Below, piece by piece: positions 6,936 to 15,633 of a DNA stretch of 38,537 bases. This DNA comes from RGDT01 sp964630925 (GTDB lineage Bacteria; Planctomycetota; Planctomycetia; Gemmatales; Gemmataceae): NCBI GenBank assembly GCA_964630925.1, contig CAZVZK010000094.1:1-38537 (forward strand), read 5' to 3'. Each line of letters opens with the position of its first letter. The stretch's first letter is position 1. Under the pieces are notes generated by a model. That model did no database searches. It saw only the letters and a program-made list of their open reading frames with translations, and had not been told where the DNA came from. The position numbers and the translations under genes were made by a program.

Positions 6936-7703
6936 ATGGACCCGAAGATCCGAACGTGGCTGGCCGAATGTCTCGGGACGTACCTCGTCGTCCTCGCCGG
7001 CGCCGGCACCCTGTGCGCCAGTTTCCTCACCGCCGACCCGCGCTACCAGAGCGTCGGCGGCACCGTCCTCGCCGTCGCCCTCGCCGAGGGCCTCGTCCTC
7101 GCCGTCGCCGTGACCGTCTGCATCCCGCTCTCTGTCGCGGCCTGCAACCCGGCCATCACGCTCGCCCTGTGGGTGACACGCAAGCTCGAGCTGGGCGACG
7201 CCCTCAAGGTCGGCGCCGCCCAGCTCCTCGGCGCGTTCCTCGCCGGCCTGTCCCTGCGCCTGATGTTCTCCGCCGGCGTGCTGATCGAGGCCCGCATGGG
7301 CGTCCCCCGCCTCGGCGCCATCGCCGGAGGGCCGGACGGCCCCGGCATCGTCAACATCCTCACCGGCGCCTCGCTGGAGGCCCTGTCCGCCTTCATCGTG
7401 ACGCTGGCCGTCTACGCCTCCCTGATCGACACGCGCGGCCCGAGGGTGGGCGGCCTGCTGGTCGGGCTGGCGCAGGTGGCGGTGATCCTGTTCGGCTTCC
7501 ACCTGACGGGCGGGGCGGCCAACCCGGCCCGCTACTTCGGCCCGGCGCTGTGGCAGCTCAGCGTTCCGGGGATCGAGAGGCCCCTGGCGGAGCATTCCGT
7601 CTACTGGGTCGGCCCGCTCGCGGGGGCACTCGCCGCCTGCATCTTCTACACGTCCGTGTTGCAGCCCCCCGAGAGCAAGAAGCATGGACCCGCTCACCCC
7701 TGA
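6936..7703 (+). CDS. MIP-family channel (aquaporin/glycerol facilitator-like)
   Basis: A 255-residue inner-membrane channel with six predicted helices. The two family half-helices are visible as NPA at 71-73 (in CNPAIT) and NPA at 196-198 followed by R199 (in ANPARYFGPAL), the arginine of the selectivity filter. The usual SGxHxNPA start of the first motif is replaced by SVAACNPA, which is unusual. Loop D is short, more like water channels than glycerol facilitators, but specificity is uncertain. The start has a G-rich ribosome-binding site. It overlaps the DUF3501 gene by 20 bases, so the two are cotranscribed. Confidence 0.88.
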   Translation: MDPKIRTWLAECLGTYLVVLAGAGTLCASFLTADPRYQSVGGTVLAVALAEGLVLAVAVTVCIPLSVAACNPAITLALWVTRKLELGDALKVGAAQLLGAFLAGLSLRLMFSAGVLIEARMGVPRLGAIAGGPDGPGIVNILTGASLEALSAFIVTLAVYASLIDTRGPRVGGLLVGLAQVAVILFGFHLTGGAANPARYFGPALWQLSVPGIERPLAEHSVYWVGPLAGALAACIFYTSVLQPPESKKHGPAHP

Positions 7704-8274
7704 CGACATCCTGCCCCTGGAGGAGTTCGCGGCCCGGCGGCGCGAGTTCCTCTCGGCCCACCTCCGCTACCTCGACCGCTTCCGCCGCGTCCGCGTCGGC
7801 CCGAAGCTGACGCTCGTCTTCGAGAACCGGCAGACGCTGTGGTTCCGCGTCCAGGAGGTGCTGCGCGTCACACGCCTGGCCGAGCCGGCGCTCGTCCGCC
7901 GCGAGCTGGAGCTGTACAACCGCCTGCTGCCGGGGCCGGGACGCTTGCAGGCCGCCCTCCTGATCGACATCGACGAGGCCAATCTGGAGGAGGAGCTGCG
8001 TCCGTGGCGCGAGCTGCGTGGCGAGTCGCTGCTGTTCGAGGTCGGCCCGGTCCGCTGCCCGGCGAATCTGCTCACCTGCCGCCCCGAGGACCGCGCCATC
8101 GGGGCGGCCCACTGGGTGCAGTTCGTGCTGGACGTTGAGGCGGCGGCGCTCCTCGCCGACCCGCGCCGCCCGGCGTCGTTCCGCGTCAACGTGCCGGGCC
8201 ACACGCACGACAGCGGCCCGCTGGGCGACGACGTGCGCCAGTGCCTCGTGCAGGACCTCGGCCGGGCGGCGTGA
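7684..8274 (+). CDS. DUF3501 family protein
   Basis: A 196-residue cytosolic protein matching DUF3501 across its length: PLEEFAARRREFLSAHLRYL, RRVRVGPKLTLVFENRQTLWFRVQEVLR, ELELYNRLLPGPGRLQAALLIDI. The family is uncharacterised and is often found near rubrerythrin and Fe-S oxidoreductase genes in other bacteria; here its partner is an aquaporin. The ATG lies within the end of the aquaporin gene. Its stop is two bases from the stop of hicA on the other strand. Confidence 0.85.
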   Translation: MDPLTPDDILPLEEFAARRREFLSAHLRYLDRFRRVRVGPKLTLVFENRQTLWFRVQEVLRVTRLAEPALVRRELELYNRLLPGPGRLQAALLIDIDEANLEEELRPWRELRGESLLFEVGPVRCPANLLTCRPEDRAIGAAHWVQFVLDVEAAALLADPRRPASFRVNVPGHTHDSGPLGDDVRQCLVQDLGRAA

Positions 8275-8276
8275 GG

Positions 8277-8462
8277 TCAGGGCTCGGGGATGTCCAGATC
8301 GCGGCAGATCTTCCGGGCCAACGTGTCGGGGATCTCGGTGTGGCGCGGCACGGCGGTCCGGCGGCCGTTCGCCGGGTTGCCCCACCAGGAATGCCGCCGC
8401 CCCTCGCGGACGAGGACGCATCCGTGAGCGCGGAGGTGACGGATGAGGTCGTGGCGCTTCAC
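8277..8462 (-). CDS. hicA: HicA-type mRNA interferase toxin
   Basis: A 61-residue protein with the HicA double-stranded-RNA-binding-like fold: KRHDLIRHLRAHGCVLVREG, then the catalytic histidine H24 in RRHSWW, then the conserved basic-to-IPDTLARKICRDLDI tail. Family members cleave mRNA and tmRNA and are neutralised by HicB. GTG start, overlapping the hicB stop by GTGA. Gene order is antitoxin first, reversed from the E. coli hicAB order but common elsewhere. It converges on DUF3501 with a two-base gap. Confidence 0.88.
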   Translation of the reverse strand: MKRHDLIRHLRAHGCVLVREGRRHSWWGNPANGRRTAVPRHTEIPDTLARKICRDLDIPEP

Positions 8463-8671
8463 GGGGTGAGGCTCACCTCTTCGTAAGCCCCCCTGACGGC
8501 CGCGCGGGCGTCCGCCCTGTTCATCTCGAGTGCCTCTTCCAACGCATCGCGGAGGTTGTCGAGCAGCTCCTCGCGTGTCAGCCCTTGCGAGTTGACGCCG
8601 GGGACCTCCTCGATCCATCCGATCCACCAGCCGGCTTCTTGTTGAATGATCGCGGTGTAGGTCATCGCCAT
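8459..8671 (-). CDS. hicB: HicB-type antitoxin
   Basis: A 70-residue protein with the partial RNase H-like fold of HicB: TYTAIIQQEAGWWIGWIEEVPGVNSQGLTREELLDNLRDALEEALE. At this length it lacks the C-terminal ribbon-helix-helix or HTH domain of longer HicB proteins, so it probably does not bind DNA by itself. I chose the ATG six bases after a strong AGGAGG; a second ATG lies two codons later. It precedes hicA and overlaps it by four bases. Confidence 0.88.
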   Translation of the reverse strand: MAMTYTAIIQQEAGWWIGWIEEVPGVNSQGLTREELLDNLRDALEEALEMNRADARAAVRGAYEEVSLTP

Positions 8672-8701
8672 TCCACGCCTCCTTCCTCCCTGCACCTCGG
8701 C

Positions 8702-8730
8702 ATTACACAGCCGCGATGGCGCCCTGTCAA
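8702..8730 (-). promoter_or_regulatory. Strong candidate promoter of hicBA
   Basis: On the minus strand a perfect TTGACA is followed 17 bases later by TGTAAT (five of six matches). It is 30 bases upstream of the hicB ATG and overlaps the end of the preceding unknown gene. No palindrome was seen over it, consistent with a HicB that lacks a DNA-binding domain. Confidence 0.65.
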
Positions 8731-9260
8731 CGGCGCAGGCTCAGCGTCACGTCGCACAGCAGCAGGAAGCCGATCCGATACACCGGCGCGATCTCGACCC
8801 CCGCCGTGACGGCCTCGGCCACACGCGCCGCCACCCTGTCGTGGCTGCCTGGGGGGAGCAACCCGAGCGCGTCCCCGAGGTTGCACCTGACACGCACGAC
8901 GCACGACGGCTCGCGGCGGTACACGACGATCTCGATGGGCAAGCCGTCCATGCACTCCCATTTGCGGCTCGTCAGCCCGTCGGGGAAGGACGCGGCCAGC
9001 CAGGAGCGCAGGAGGCCCGCCAGCTCGGCGGACAGCGTGACGGGCGCCGGCGGCGTGGCCCGGCGCCTGCTGGTGGGGTATGCGACTTGTGCCTCCGCCG
9101 GCCCCGGCCTGTCCCACAGGGGGAGCCGGCCACGGAAGCCGCCGCCGCGCGGCAGGATGCTGCCTTCCCACTCCACCAGCCAGTCCGGCGGGTCGGGGCC
9201 GTCGAATTCCACGGGCGGCCCGAGCGTGTCGGCGCCGATCGGCTCACTCGGGGGCCTCAC
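8727..9260 (-). CDS. Hypothetical protein next to truncated hemoglobin
   Basis: A 177-residue predicted cytosolic protein I do not recognise. The N-terminal third is Pro/Gly-rich and rather acidic (EFDGPDPPDWLVEWEG). The C-terminal two thirds look folded, with alternating strands such as GLPIEIVVYRREPSCVVRVRC and a hydrophobic end YRIGFLLLCDVTLSL. GTG start, overlapping the stop of the hemoglobin gene by GTGA, so the two are translationally coupled. A role alongside the globin is possible but unsupported. Confidence 0.6.
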   Translation of the reverse strand: MRPPSEPIGADTLGPPVEFDGPDPPDWLVEWEGSILPRGGGFRGRLPLWDRPGPAEAQVAYPTSRRRATPPAPVTLSAELAGLLRSWLAASFPDGLTSRKWECMDGLPIEIVVYRREPSCVVRVRCNLGDALGLLPPGSHDRVAARVAEAVTAGVEIAPVYRIGFLLLCDVTLSLRR

Positions 9261-9658
9261 GGGGCCCGCCCGCCTGGAAGGGGTGGCGGCTTCACGATGT
9301 CGCCCTTGGTGCTGACGACGATGGCGAGCAGCTCCGCCCGCTCCGCGTCCGGCATCGTGAACCTGTCCATGCACGCGTGGAAGTCGTCGAGGAAGTAGCC
9401 CCACTCCGCCTCGGTGATGTCGAGGTGCTGGTGCGAGTCCTTCATCGTCCGCCCGGTGTATGTCTGCGGCCCGCCCGTCGCCCAGCACACCATCTCCGTC
9501 ACCAGATACTTGAACCCCGCCCGCGACACCCGATGGTGCGCCTCATCGATCTTCGGGTTCGCGTTCAATCGCGGGTCGTCCATCACCCGGTCGATGAAGT
9601 CATCCACCACCGCGGCGATCGGATACACCCCCCCCAGCCTCTCGTATAGCGTCGCCAT
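9257..9658 (-). CDS. Truncated hemoglobin (group I-like)
   Basis: A 133-residue heme protein of the 2-on-2 truncated globin family. The sequence opens MATLYERLGGVYPIAAVVDDF, typical of group I. The proximal histidine is most likely H76 in TMKDSHQHLDIT. Family roles include O2 binding, NO dioxygenation and redox sensing. The ATG follows GGGGG and TAAGG. Its first 59 bases overlap the end of the zinc-ribbon membrane gene in another frame, and its last four overlap the next unknown gene. Confidence 0.9.
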   Translation of the reverse strand: MATLYERLGGVYPIAAVVDDFIDRVMDDPRLNANPKIDEAHHRVSRAGFKYLVTEMVCWATGGPQTYTGRTMKDSHQHLDITEAEWGYFLDDFHACMDRFTMPDAERAELLAIVVSTKGDIVKPPPLPGGRAP

Positions 9659-9926
9659 CCTTACCCCCTTCCGGCCCGCCACCCTCCGCCCTCGGCCACT
9701 TCCCCGGCCCCGACCACCTCCCGGAACCGTCCATCTCGCACCCGCACTCCCGGCACGTCCACCCGCCCCACCAGAATTGCCGCCAGCTCGCCGGCGTGCG
9801 GAAGAGAGGGGCCTGCTCGCCACAATTCGGGCATCTCCTCCTCAACAGGAGGGCGAACAGGAACACGGCCAGGCCGCCCCCCAGCGCGCCGGCCACACCG
9901 GAGATGACCAGCAAGGAAACCGACAC
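9600..9926 (-). CDS. Small membrane protein with zinc ribbon
   Basis: A 108-residue protein: one hydrophobic N-terminal helix (residues 3-28), then a zinc-ribbon-like pair CPNCG and CRECGC about 30 residues apart with a Trp-rich stretch between, then a Gly-rich charged tail that may be disordered. GTG start with an excellent GAGGAGGT site. The tail overlaps the hemoglobin start by 59 bases; either the overlap is real or the tail is relaxed coding. No family recognised. Confidence 0.55.
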   Translation of the reverse strand: MSVSLLVISGVAGALGGGLAVFLFALLLRRRCPNCGEQAPLFRTPASWRQFWWGGWTCRECGCEMDGSGRWSGPGKWPRAEGGGPEGGKDGDAIREAGGGVSDRRGGG

Positions 9927-9951
9927 GCCGCACCTCCTCGGTGTTGATGCC

Positions 9952-10341
9952 TTACGCCGCCGCCGGGTCGTTCTGCATCATGCCGAACACGTTCCCCTCC
10001 GTGTCCTTGGCGTAGGCCAGCCAGCCGACGCCCGGCACCGGCATCCGCGGCACCGCCACCTGTCCGCCCAGACGCACCGCCGCCGCCAAGGACTCGTCCA
10101 CCGACGCCACGTCCACCGTGCAGACGTAGGCGATGACCGGCTCCCCGCCCGCGGGGCCAGGGCCCATGCGCTTCAACAGGCCGCCGTCGATCCCAGGCGT
10201 CCCCGCCGGGCCGGTGCGGACCATCCAGTACTCCATCGGCCCGCCCCACTTCGTCATCTCCCAGCCGAACAGCGCCTTGTAGAAGGCGGCCGCCCGCTCC
10301 GGGCTCTCCGCGTGGATCTCGAAATGCACGACGCGCGGCAT
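9952..10341 (-). CDS. VOC-superfamily protein (glyoxalase/bleomycin-resistance-like)
   Basis: A 129-residue single-domain member of the vicinal oxygen chelate superfamily, with two beta-alpha-beta-beta-beta modules: VVHFEIHAESPERAAAFYKALFGWEM, then VCTVDVASVDESLAAAVRLGGQV, ending YAKDTEGNVFGMMQ. Candidate metal ligands are H6 or E8 in the first module and the Glu of DTEGN. Members include lyases, dioxygenases and binding proteins; the substrate is unknown. The ATG follows AGGAGG. It belongs to the minus-strand series behind xylA. Confidence 0.85.
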   Translation of the reverse strand: MPRVVHFEIHAESPERAAAFYKALFGWEMTKWGGPMEYWMVRTGPAGTPGIDGGLLKRMGPGPAGGEPVIAYVCTVDVASVDESLAAAVRLGGQVAVPRMPVPGVGWLAYAKDTEGNVFGMMQNDPAAA

Positions 10342-10344
10342 GAC

Positions 10345-10797
10345 TCATCCTCCTGATGTCGGCCCTGGTGGCGGGACGATCCCCTCACCCCTCTGTCCGT
10401 CAGGGGGCGAGACGCCCCCCAGGCCCTGCTTCGAGCTGGGGGGCGAGACGCCCCCCAGACCCTGCTTCGAGCTGGGGGGCGAGACGCCCCCCAGACCCCC
10501 CGTTGGCGTCACCGACTCCTTCTCTTTCCGTGTGAACATCCCCAGCACGACCCACGCCTCGACGGCCTGTAGCGCGGCGACGGTGAGGATCACCCACGGC
10601 ACCGCATCGACGCACCAGATCACCCGCGCCACGCCGTCGCCCTGCATCGCCGCCAGGTCCGCACGCAGGGGGGGCCAGCGCGTCCACCAGATCGCCAGGA
10701 TGCCGGCCGCCAGGCAGAAGCCGACGGCCACCTGCCAGATGTAGCGCCGCCGCGTCATCGGCAGCAGGCCGTACAGACGCACCGTCGTCTCGCTCAC
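10345..10797 (-). CDS. Small membrane protein with repeat-derived C-terminal tail
   Basis: A 150-residue protein with two or three hydrophobic helices in residues 20-95 (WQVAVGFCLAAGILAIWW; VPWVILTVAALQAVEAWVVLG). From about residue 105 the frame runs through a DNA tandem repeat and encodes three copies of LGGVSPP joined by SSKQG, then ends just before the VOC gene. The tail is probably not part of the ancestral protein. GTG start, overlapping the xylA stop by GTGA. Function unknown. Confidence 0.55.
   Translation of the reverse strand: MSETTVRLYGLLPMTRRRYIWQVAVGFCLAAGILAIWWTRWPPLRADLAAMQGDGVARVIWCVDAVPWVILTVAALQAVEAWVVLGMFTRKEKESVTPTGGLGGVSPPSSKQGLGGVSPPSSKQGLGGVSPPDGQRGEGIVPPPGPTSGG
10403..10500 (+). 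repeat. Tandem 36-base hairpin repeat, three copies
   Basis: Three units at exact 36-base spacing, each with a hairpin of stem GGGGGCG or GGGGGGCG pairing across an AGA loop, joined by CTGCTTCGAGCT. The hairpins start near 10403, 10438 and 10474. One more copy is in the leader near 4.44 kb. The array lies inside the end of a coding frame and is read through. There are no spacers between units, so it is not a CRISPR array. Confidence 0.85.
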
Positions 10798-12113
10798 GCC
10801 GTCTCCACGTAGCGGTTGAGGATGTTCTCCAACATCTCCTGCCGGCCGGAGACGTTGCGGGCGGCGTCGCCCTTCTCCAGCATGTACTTCTCCAGGGTCT
10901 CCAGCGTCTCCTCGCCCTTCTCGATGCGGGCGCCGACGCCGGTGTCCCACGAGGCGTAACGCTTCTTAACGAAGTCCTTCATCACGCCGTCCTTGCGGAT
11001 CGCGGCGGCGATCTTCAGGCCGCGCGCGAAGGCGTCCATGCCGCCGATGTGGGCGTGGAACAGGTCCTCCGGCTCGAACGACTCGCGGCGCACCTTGGCG
11101 TCGAAGTTGAGCCCGCCCGGCGCCAGCCCGCCCTGCTCCAGGATGACCAGCATGATCGACGTGGTGAGGTACAGGTCCGTCGGGAACTGATCGGTGTCCC
11201 AGCCGAGCATCAGGTTGCCGGTGTTGGCGTCCACCGACCCCAGCACGCCCGCCGCCGCCGCCGTCATCATGTCGTGCAGCATGGTGTGGCCGGCGAGCGT
11301 CGCGTGGTTCGTCTCGAGGTTGAGCTTCATCTTGTCGAGCAGGCCGTACTGGCGCAGGAAGTTGATGCAGGCGGCGGCGTCGAAGTCGTACTGGTGCGTG
11401 GTCGGCTCCTTGGGCTTCGGCTCGATGAGGAACTGGCCGGCGAAGCCGATCTTCGTCTTGTAGTCGTGGGCGAGGTGGAAGAACCTGGCGAGGTGGTCCA
11501 GCTCGCGCTTCATGTCGGTGTTGAGGAGGGTGCTGTAGCCCTCGCGGCCGCCCCAGAAGACGTAGTTCTCGCCGCCGAGCTCCTTGGTGACCTCCAGGCA
11601 CTTCTTCACCTGGGCGGCGGCGTAGGCGAAGGCGTCGGCGTTGCAGCTGGTGGCGGCGCCGTGGACGTAGCGCGGGTTGCTGAACAGGTTCGCGGTGCCC
11701 CAGAGCAGCCTGATGCCGGTACGCTGCTGCTCGTCCTTCAACGCTTTGACGACCCGGTCGAGGTTCTCGTTACTCTCCTTGAGCGACTTACCCTCCGGCG
11801 CCACGTCGCGGTCGTGGAAGCAGTAGAAATCGACCCCGAGCTTCTCCATGAATTCGAAGGCGACCTTGACCCGCTTGACGGCCATCTCGACGGAGTCGGT
11901 GCCGTCCTCCCAGGGGCGGACGGCGCAGCCGGGGCCGAACGGGTCGCCGCCCGTGCCGCGCATCGTGTGCCAGTAGGCGACGGCGAAGCGGAAGTGGTCG
12001 CGCATCTTGCGGCCCTCGACCAGCTCGTCGGGGCGGTAGTGGCGGAATGACAGCGGGGTCTTCGAGGTCGGCCCCTCGTACGCGATCTTCGGGATGTCGG
12101 GGAAGAAGCTCAT
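10794..12113 (-). CDS. xylA: Xylose isomerase, class II
   Basis: Converts D-xylose to D-xylulose (and glucose to fructose) in a TIM barrel using two divalent metals; cytosolic. It is 439 residues, the usual class II length. All expected residues are seen: H100 and D103 in FHDRDVAPEG, E231 and K233 in EPKPKEPTTHQYDFD, E267 and H270 in NLETNHATLAGH, D295, D306 and D308 in GWDTDQFPTD, and D338 in NFDAK, each one lower than the E. coli enzyme. No xylulokinase is nearby. The start ATG has no clear ribosome-binding site; a 15-base-pair hairpin lies just upstream. Confidence 0.97.
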   Translation of the reverse strand: MSFFPDIPKIAYEGPTSKTPLSFRHYRPDELVEGRKMRDHFRFAVAYWHTMRGTGGDPFGPGCAVRPWEDGTDSVEMAVKRVKVAFEFMEKLGVDFYCFHDRDVAPEGKSLKESNENLDRVVKALKDEQQRTGIRLLWGTANLFSNPRYVHGAATSCNADAFAYAAAQVKKCLEVTKELGGENYVFWGGREGYSTLLNTDMKRELDHLARFFHLAHDYKTKIGFAGQFLIEPKPKEPTTHQYDFDAAACINFLRQYGLLDKMKLNLETNHATLAGHTMLHDMMTAAAAGVLGSVDANTGNLMLGWDTDQFPTDLYLTTSIMLVILEQGGLAPGGLNFDAKVRRESFEPEDLFHAHIGGMDAFARGLKIAAAIRKDGVMKDFVKKRYASWDTGVGARIEKGEETLETLEKYMLEKGDAARNVSGRQEMLENILNRYVETA

Positions 12114-12129
12114 GGCACCGGGAGGGTTC

Positions 12130-12169
12130 GGGGTCGGGCGTCCCGGAGAGGATAGGGACGCCCGACCCC
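12130..12169 (-). repeat. Perfect 15-base-pair hairpin in the xylA leader
   Basis: GGGGTCGGGCGTCCC and its exact complement are separated by a ten-base loop and end 17 bases before the xylA start codon. It could be an operator, an mRNA structure controlling initiation, or a dispersed palindromic element. No T-run follows, so it is not an intrinsic terminator. Confidence 0.75.
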
Positions 12170-12247
12170 GCCGTCACTTCCTCATTCTCACCCCTTGCCC
12201 TTGACCCCCTCCCCGTCCAGGATCTCCCAGGCCAGCCCCTTCCGCTT

Positions 12248-12871
12248 TCACCGCCGCGTCTTCGCCCCGATACGGCCGAGGCCGTCCTGGATCTCGGCGA
12301 GGTCCGCTGGCCAGAGCAGCCCCCAGAACTCCCCCTCCTCGGTGAAGCCCCCGAAGTAGCCCCCGCCGAGGAGGCCCTTGGGGAAGATGCACGCCCACCA
12401 GTTCAGCGGGTTCAGCCCGGAGAGGCCCTGATCCTCCCAGTTGTGCCTGACCTCCTTCCGCAGGCTCCACTTCTCGATCACCCACTCGCAAGCCTCCTCG
12501 GCCCGGCGGATGCTCTCGGCCATGAGGGCGGGCTCGGCCAGGTAGCAGTAGCAGATGGCCATCATGACGTTGACCTGCTGGGCCCTCGCCACCGCCCGCT
12601 TGATCCTGACCTCGTGGAAGCTGGCGGAGGCGAACGACTCCCCCGCGTAGAGCCTCTGGAAAGCGAAGTGCGCCGACTGGAGGTGGCCGACCGCCAGCTC
12701 GACCTCCCGCACGGGGTCCCTCGCCCGGCCGAGGTTCCGGAGGCAGAGGACCGCCGCGTCCAGCTCGACGCCCCCGATCTCCTGGAGCGTGGCCGCCAGC
12801 GCCCCGCCCTCGACGAAGGCCTTGAGGGAGGCCGCCGTGCCGATGACCGCCTTGATCGCCTCCAGCTCCAT
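12248..12871 (-). CDS. Hypothetical protein, mostly helical
   Basis: A 207-residue protein with no family I recognise. The N-terminal part is rich in Ala/Leu helices (AIKAVIGTAASLKAFVEGG) and the C-terminal part is Trp/Gly-rich (LNPLNWWACIFPKGLLGGGYFGGF). I chose the ATG that follows GAGGGGGTG. An in-frame ATG 24 codons upstream would add a hydrophobic segment that could act as a signal peptide, so export cannot be excluded. It lies upstream of xylA on the same strand with a 134-base gap that contains the leader hairpin. Confidence 0.55.
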   Translation of the reverse strand: MELEAIKAVIGTAASLKAFVEGGALAATLQEIGGVELDAAVLCLRNLGRARDPVREVELAVGHLQSAHFAFQRLYAGESFASASFHEVRIKRAVARAQQVNVMMAICYCYLAEPALMAESIRRAEEACEWVIEKWSLRKEVRHNWEDQGLSGLNPLNWWACIFPKGLLGGGYFGGFTEEGEFWGLLWPADLAEIQDGLGRIGAKTRR

Positions 12872-13183
12872 CGCCACACCCCCCTCGGCCGCGTGCGTGG
12901 GCGCCACGCATGCTATCACACAGGCGGCCCCAAGGGCGGTCAAGCGGCCTCACCGTATCTTCACCGGCCTCGCCGAACTTTCACAGACGTGGAATGAGGT
13001 GCCCCCCTTCTCCACGCGGAGCCTTCTTATCTCCGGCGCGGGCGTCGGCGGTGCGGCGGCCCGGTCATCTGATGCCGCTAGCAAGCCAGCAAGCCAGCAA
13101 TCGATATGCCGGTTTGTCCATTGACGAATGGCCCACGAACGCCTACAAGGGATGGTGCCCCCGCCGCCCACGGAGCGCCTCTC
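12872..13183. other. Divergent intergenic region
   Basis: A 312-base gap between divergent genes. It holds a pair of 11-base-spaced CCTCAC/CTTCAC units at 12948-12964, similar to the pair before pstS, a short eight-base tandem (AGCAAGCC) near 13079-13100, and a promoter-like TTGACG/TACAAG at 13121-13149. No open frame here looks coding. Confidence 0.5.
13121..13149 (+). promoter_or_regulatory. Candidate promoter of the sensor kinase
   Basis: TTGACG and TACAAG are separated by exactly 17 bases, 35 bases before the kinase ATG. Both hexamers match consensus at four or five positions. Confidence 0.5.
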
Positions 13184-15184
<2,001 letters not shown>

Positions 15185-15199
15185 ACGTCGAGGTGCCAC

Positions 15200-15532
15200 T
15201 TGGCGCAGCAACCCCCGATGCCGAAGGCACTGCTCACCGTCGTGCCCATGATCCTGACCCCGCCCGACGGGACGACGGGCCTGCCGGTCAACGGGCTCCG
15301 GGTCGCCGGCGAACACGACCTCCCCGTGGGGACGGTCTTCACCGTCGTCCTGGTCGGGCCGGGCGGCACCGTCAATCCCGTCGCCCCGCCCGCCCAGCCG
15401 ACCGGGTCCCCCACCAGATGGAACGTCACCTTCAACGGCCTCGCCAACATGACCACCTACACCTGCAACGCCCTGGGCGTCCTCCCCGGCTCGCCGGATG
15501 TCACCGACTCGCGCACCTACCAAACCGCCTGA
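15200..15532 (+). CDS. Small Ig/fibronectin-like protein, TTG start
   Basis: A 110-residue protein, strand-rich and Pro/Thr/Val-rich (DLPVGTVFTVVLVGPGG, RWNVTFNGLANMTTYTCNALG), consistent with one Ig-like or fibronectin type III-like sandwich. No signal peptide is clear, so its location is uncertain. TTG start four bases after GAGGTG; an ATG six codons later is the alternative. It lies 15 bases after the kinase gene and so is probably cotranscribed with it. No family assigned. Confidence 0.5.
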   Translation: MAQQPPMPKALLTVVPMILTPPDGTTGLPVNGLRVAGEHDLPVGTVFTVVLVGPGGTVNPVAPPAQPTGSPTRWNVTFNGLANMTTYTCNALGVLPGSPDVTDSRTYQTA

Positions 15533-15541
15533 CCCGCCAAT

Positions 15542-15563
15542 CTTCACGCAATCCTCACACACC
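15542..15563 (+). promoter_or_regulatory. Pho-box-like direct repeat before pstS
   Basis: CTTCAC and CCTCAC start exactly 11 bases apart, the spacing of PhoB/PhoP-type half-sites, and TACTCT follows at a plausible -10 distance. It sits in the short gap before pstS. Inference from spacing, similarity and position. Confidence 0.4.
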
Positions 15564-15633
15564 GCCCGTCGCCCGGCCACTACTCTAACCCTGGCCGGCC
15601 CGCGGGGGTGCCGGCGTTCCCCGAGGGCGCCTC

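Noticed and set aside
9414..9947. A 177-codon plus-strand frame over the globin and zinc-ribbon genes
   Set aside because: Antisense to the globin, which has clear family motifs and a good start.
10403..10500. CRISPR array
   Set aside because: Repeats are directly joined with no unique spacers, and no cas gene is near. The same holds for the 37-base array at 23413-23523.
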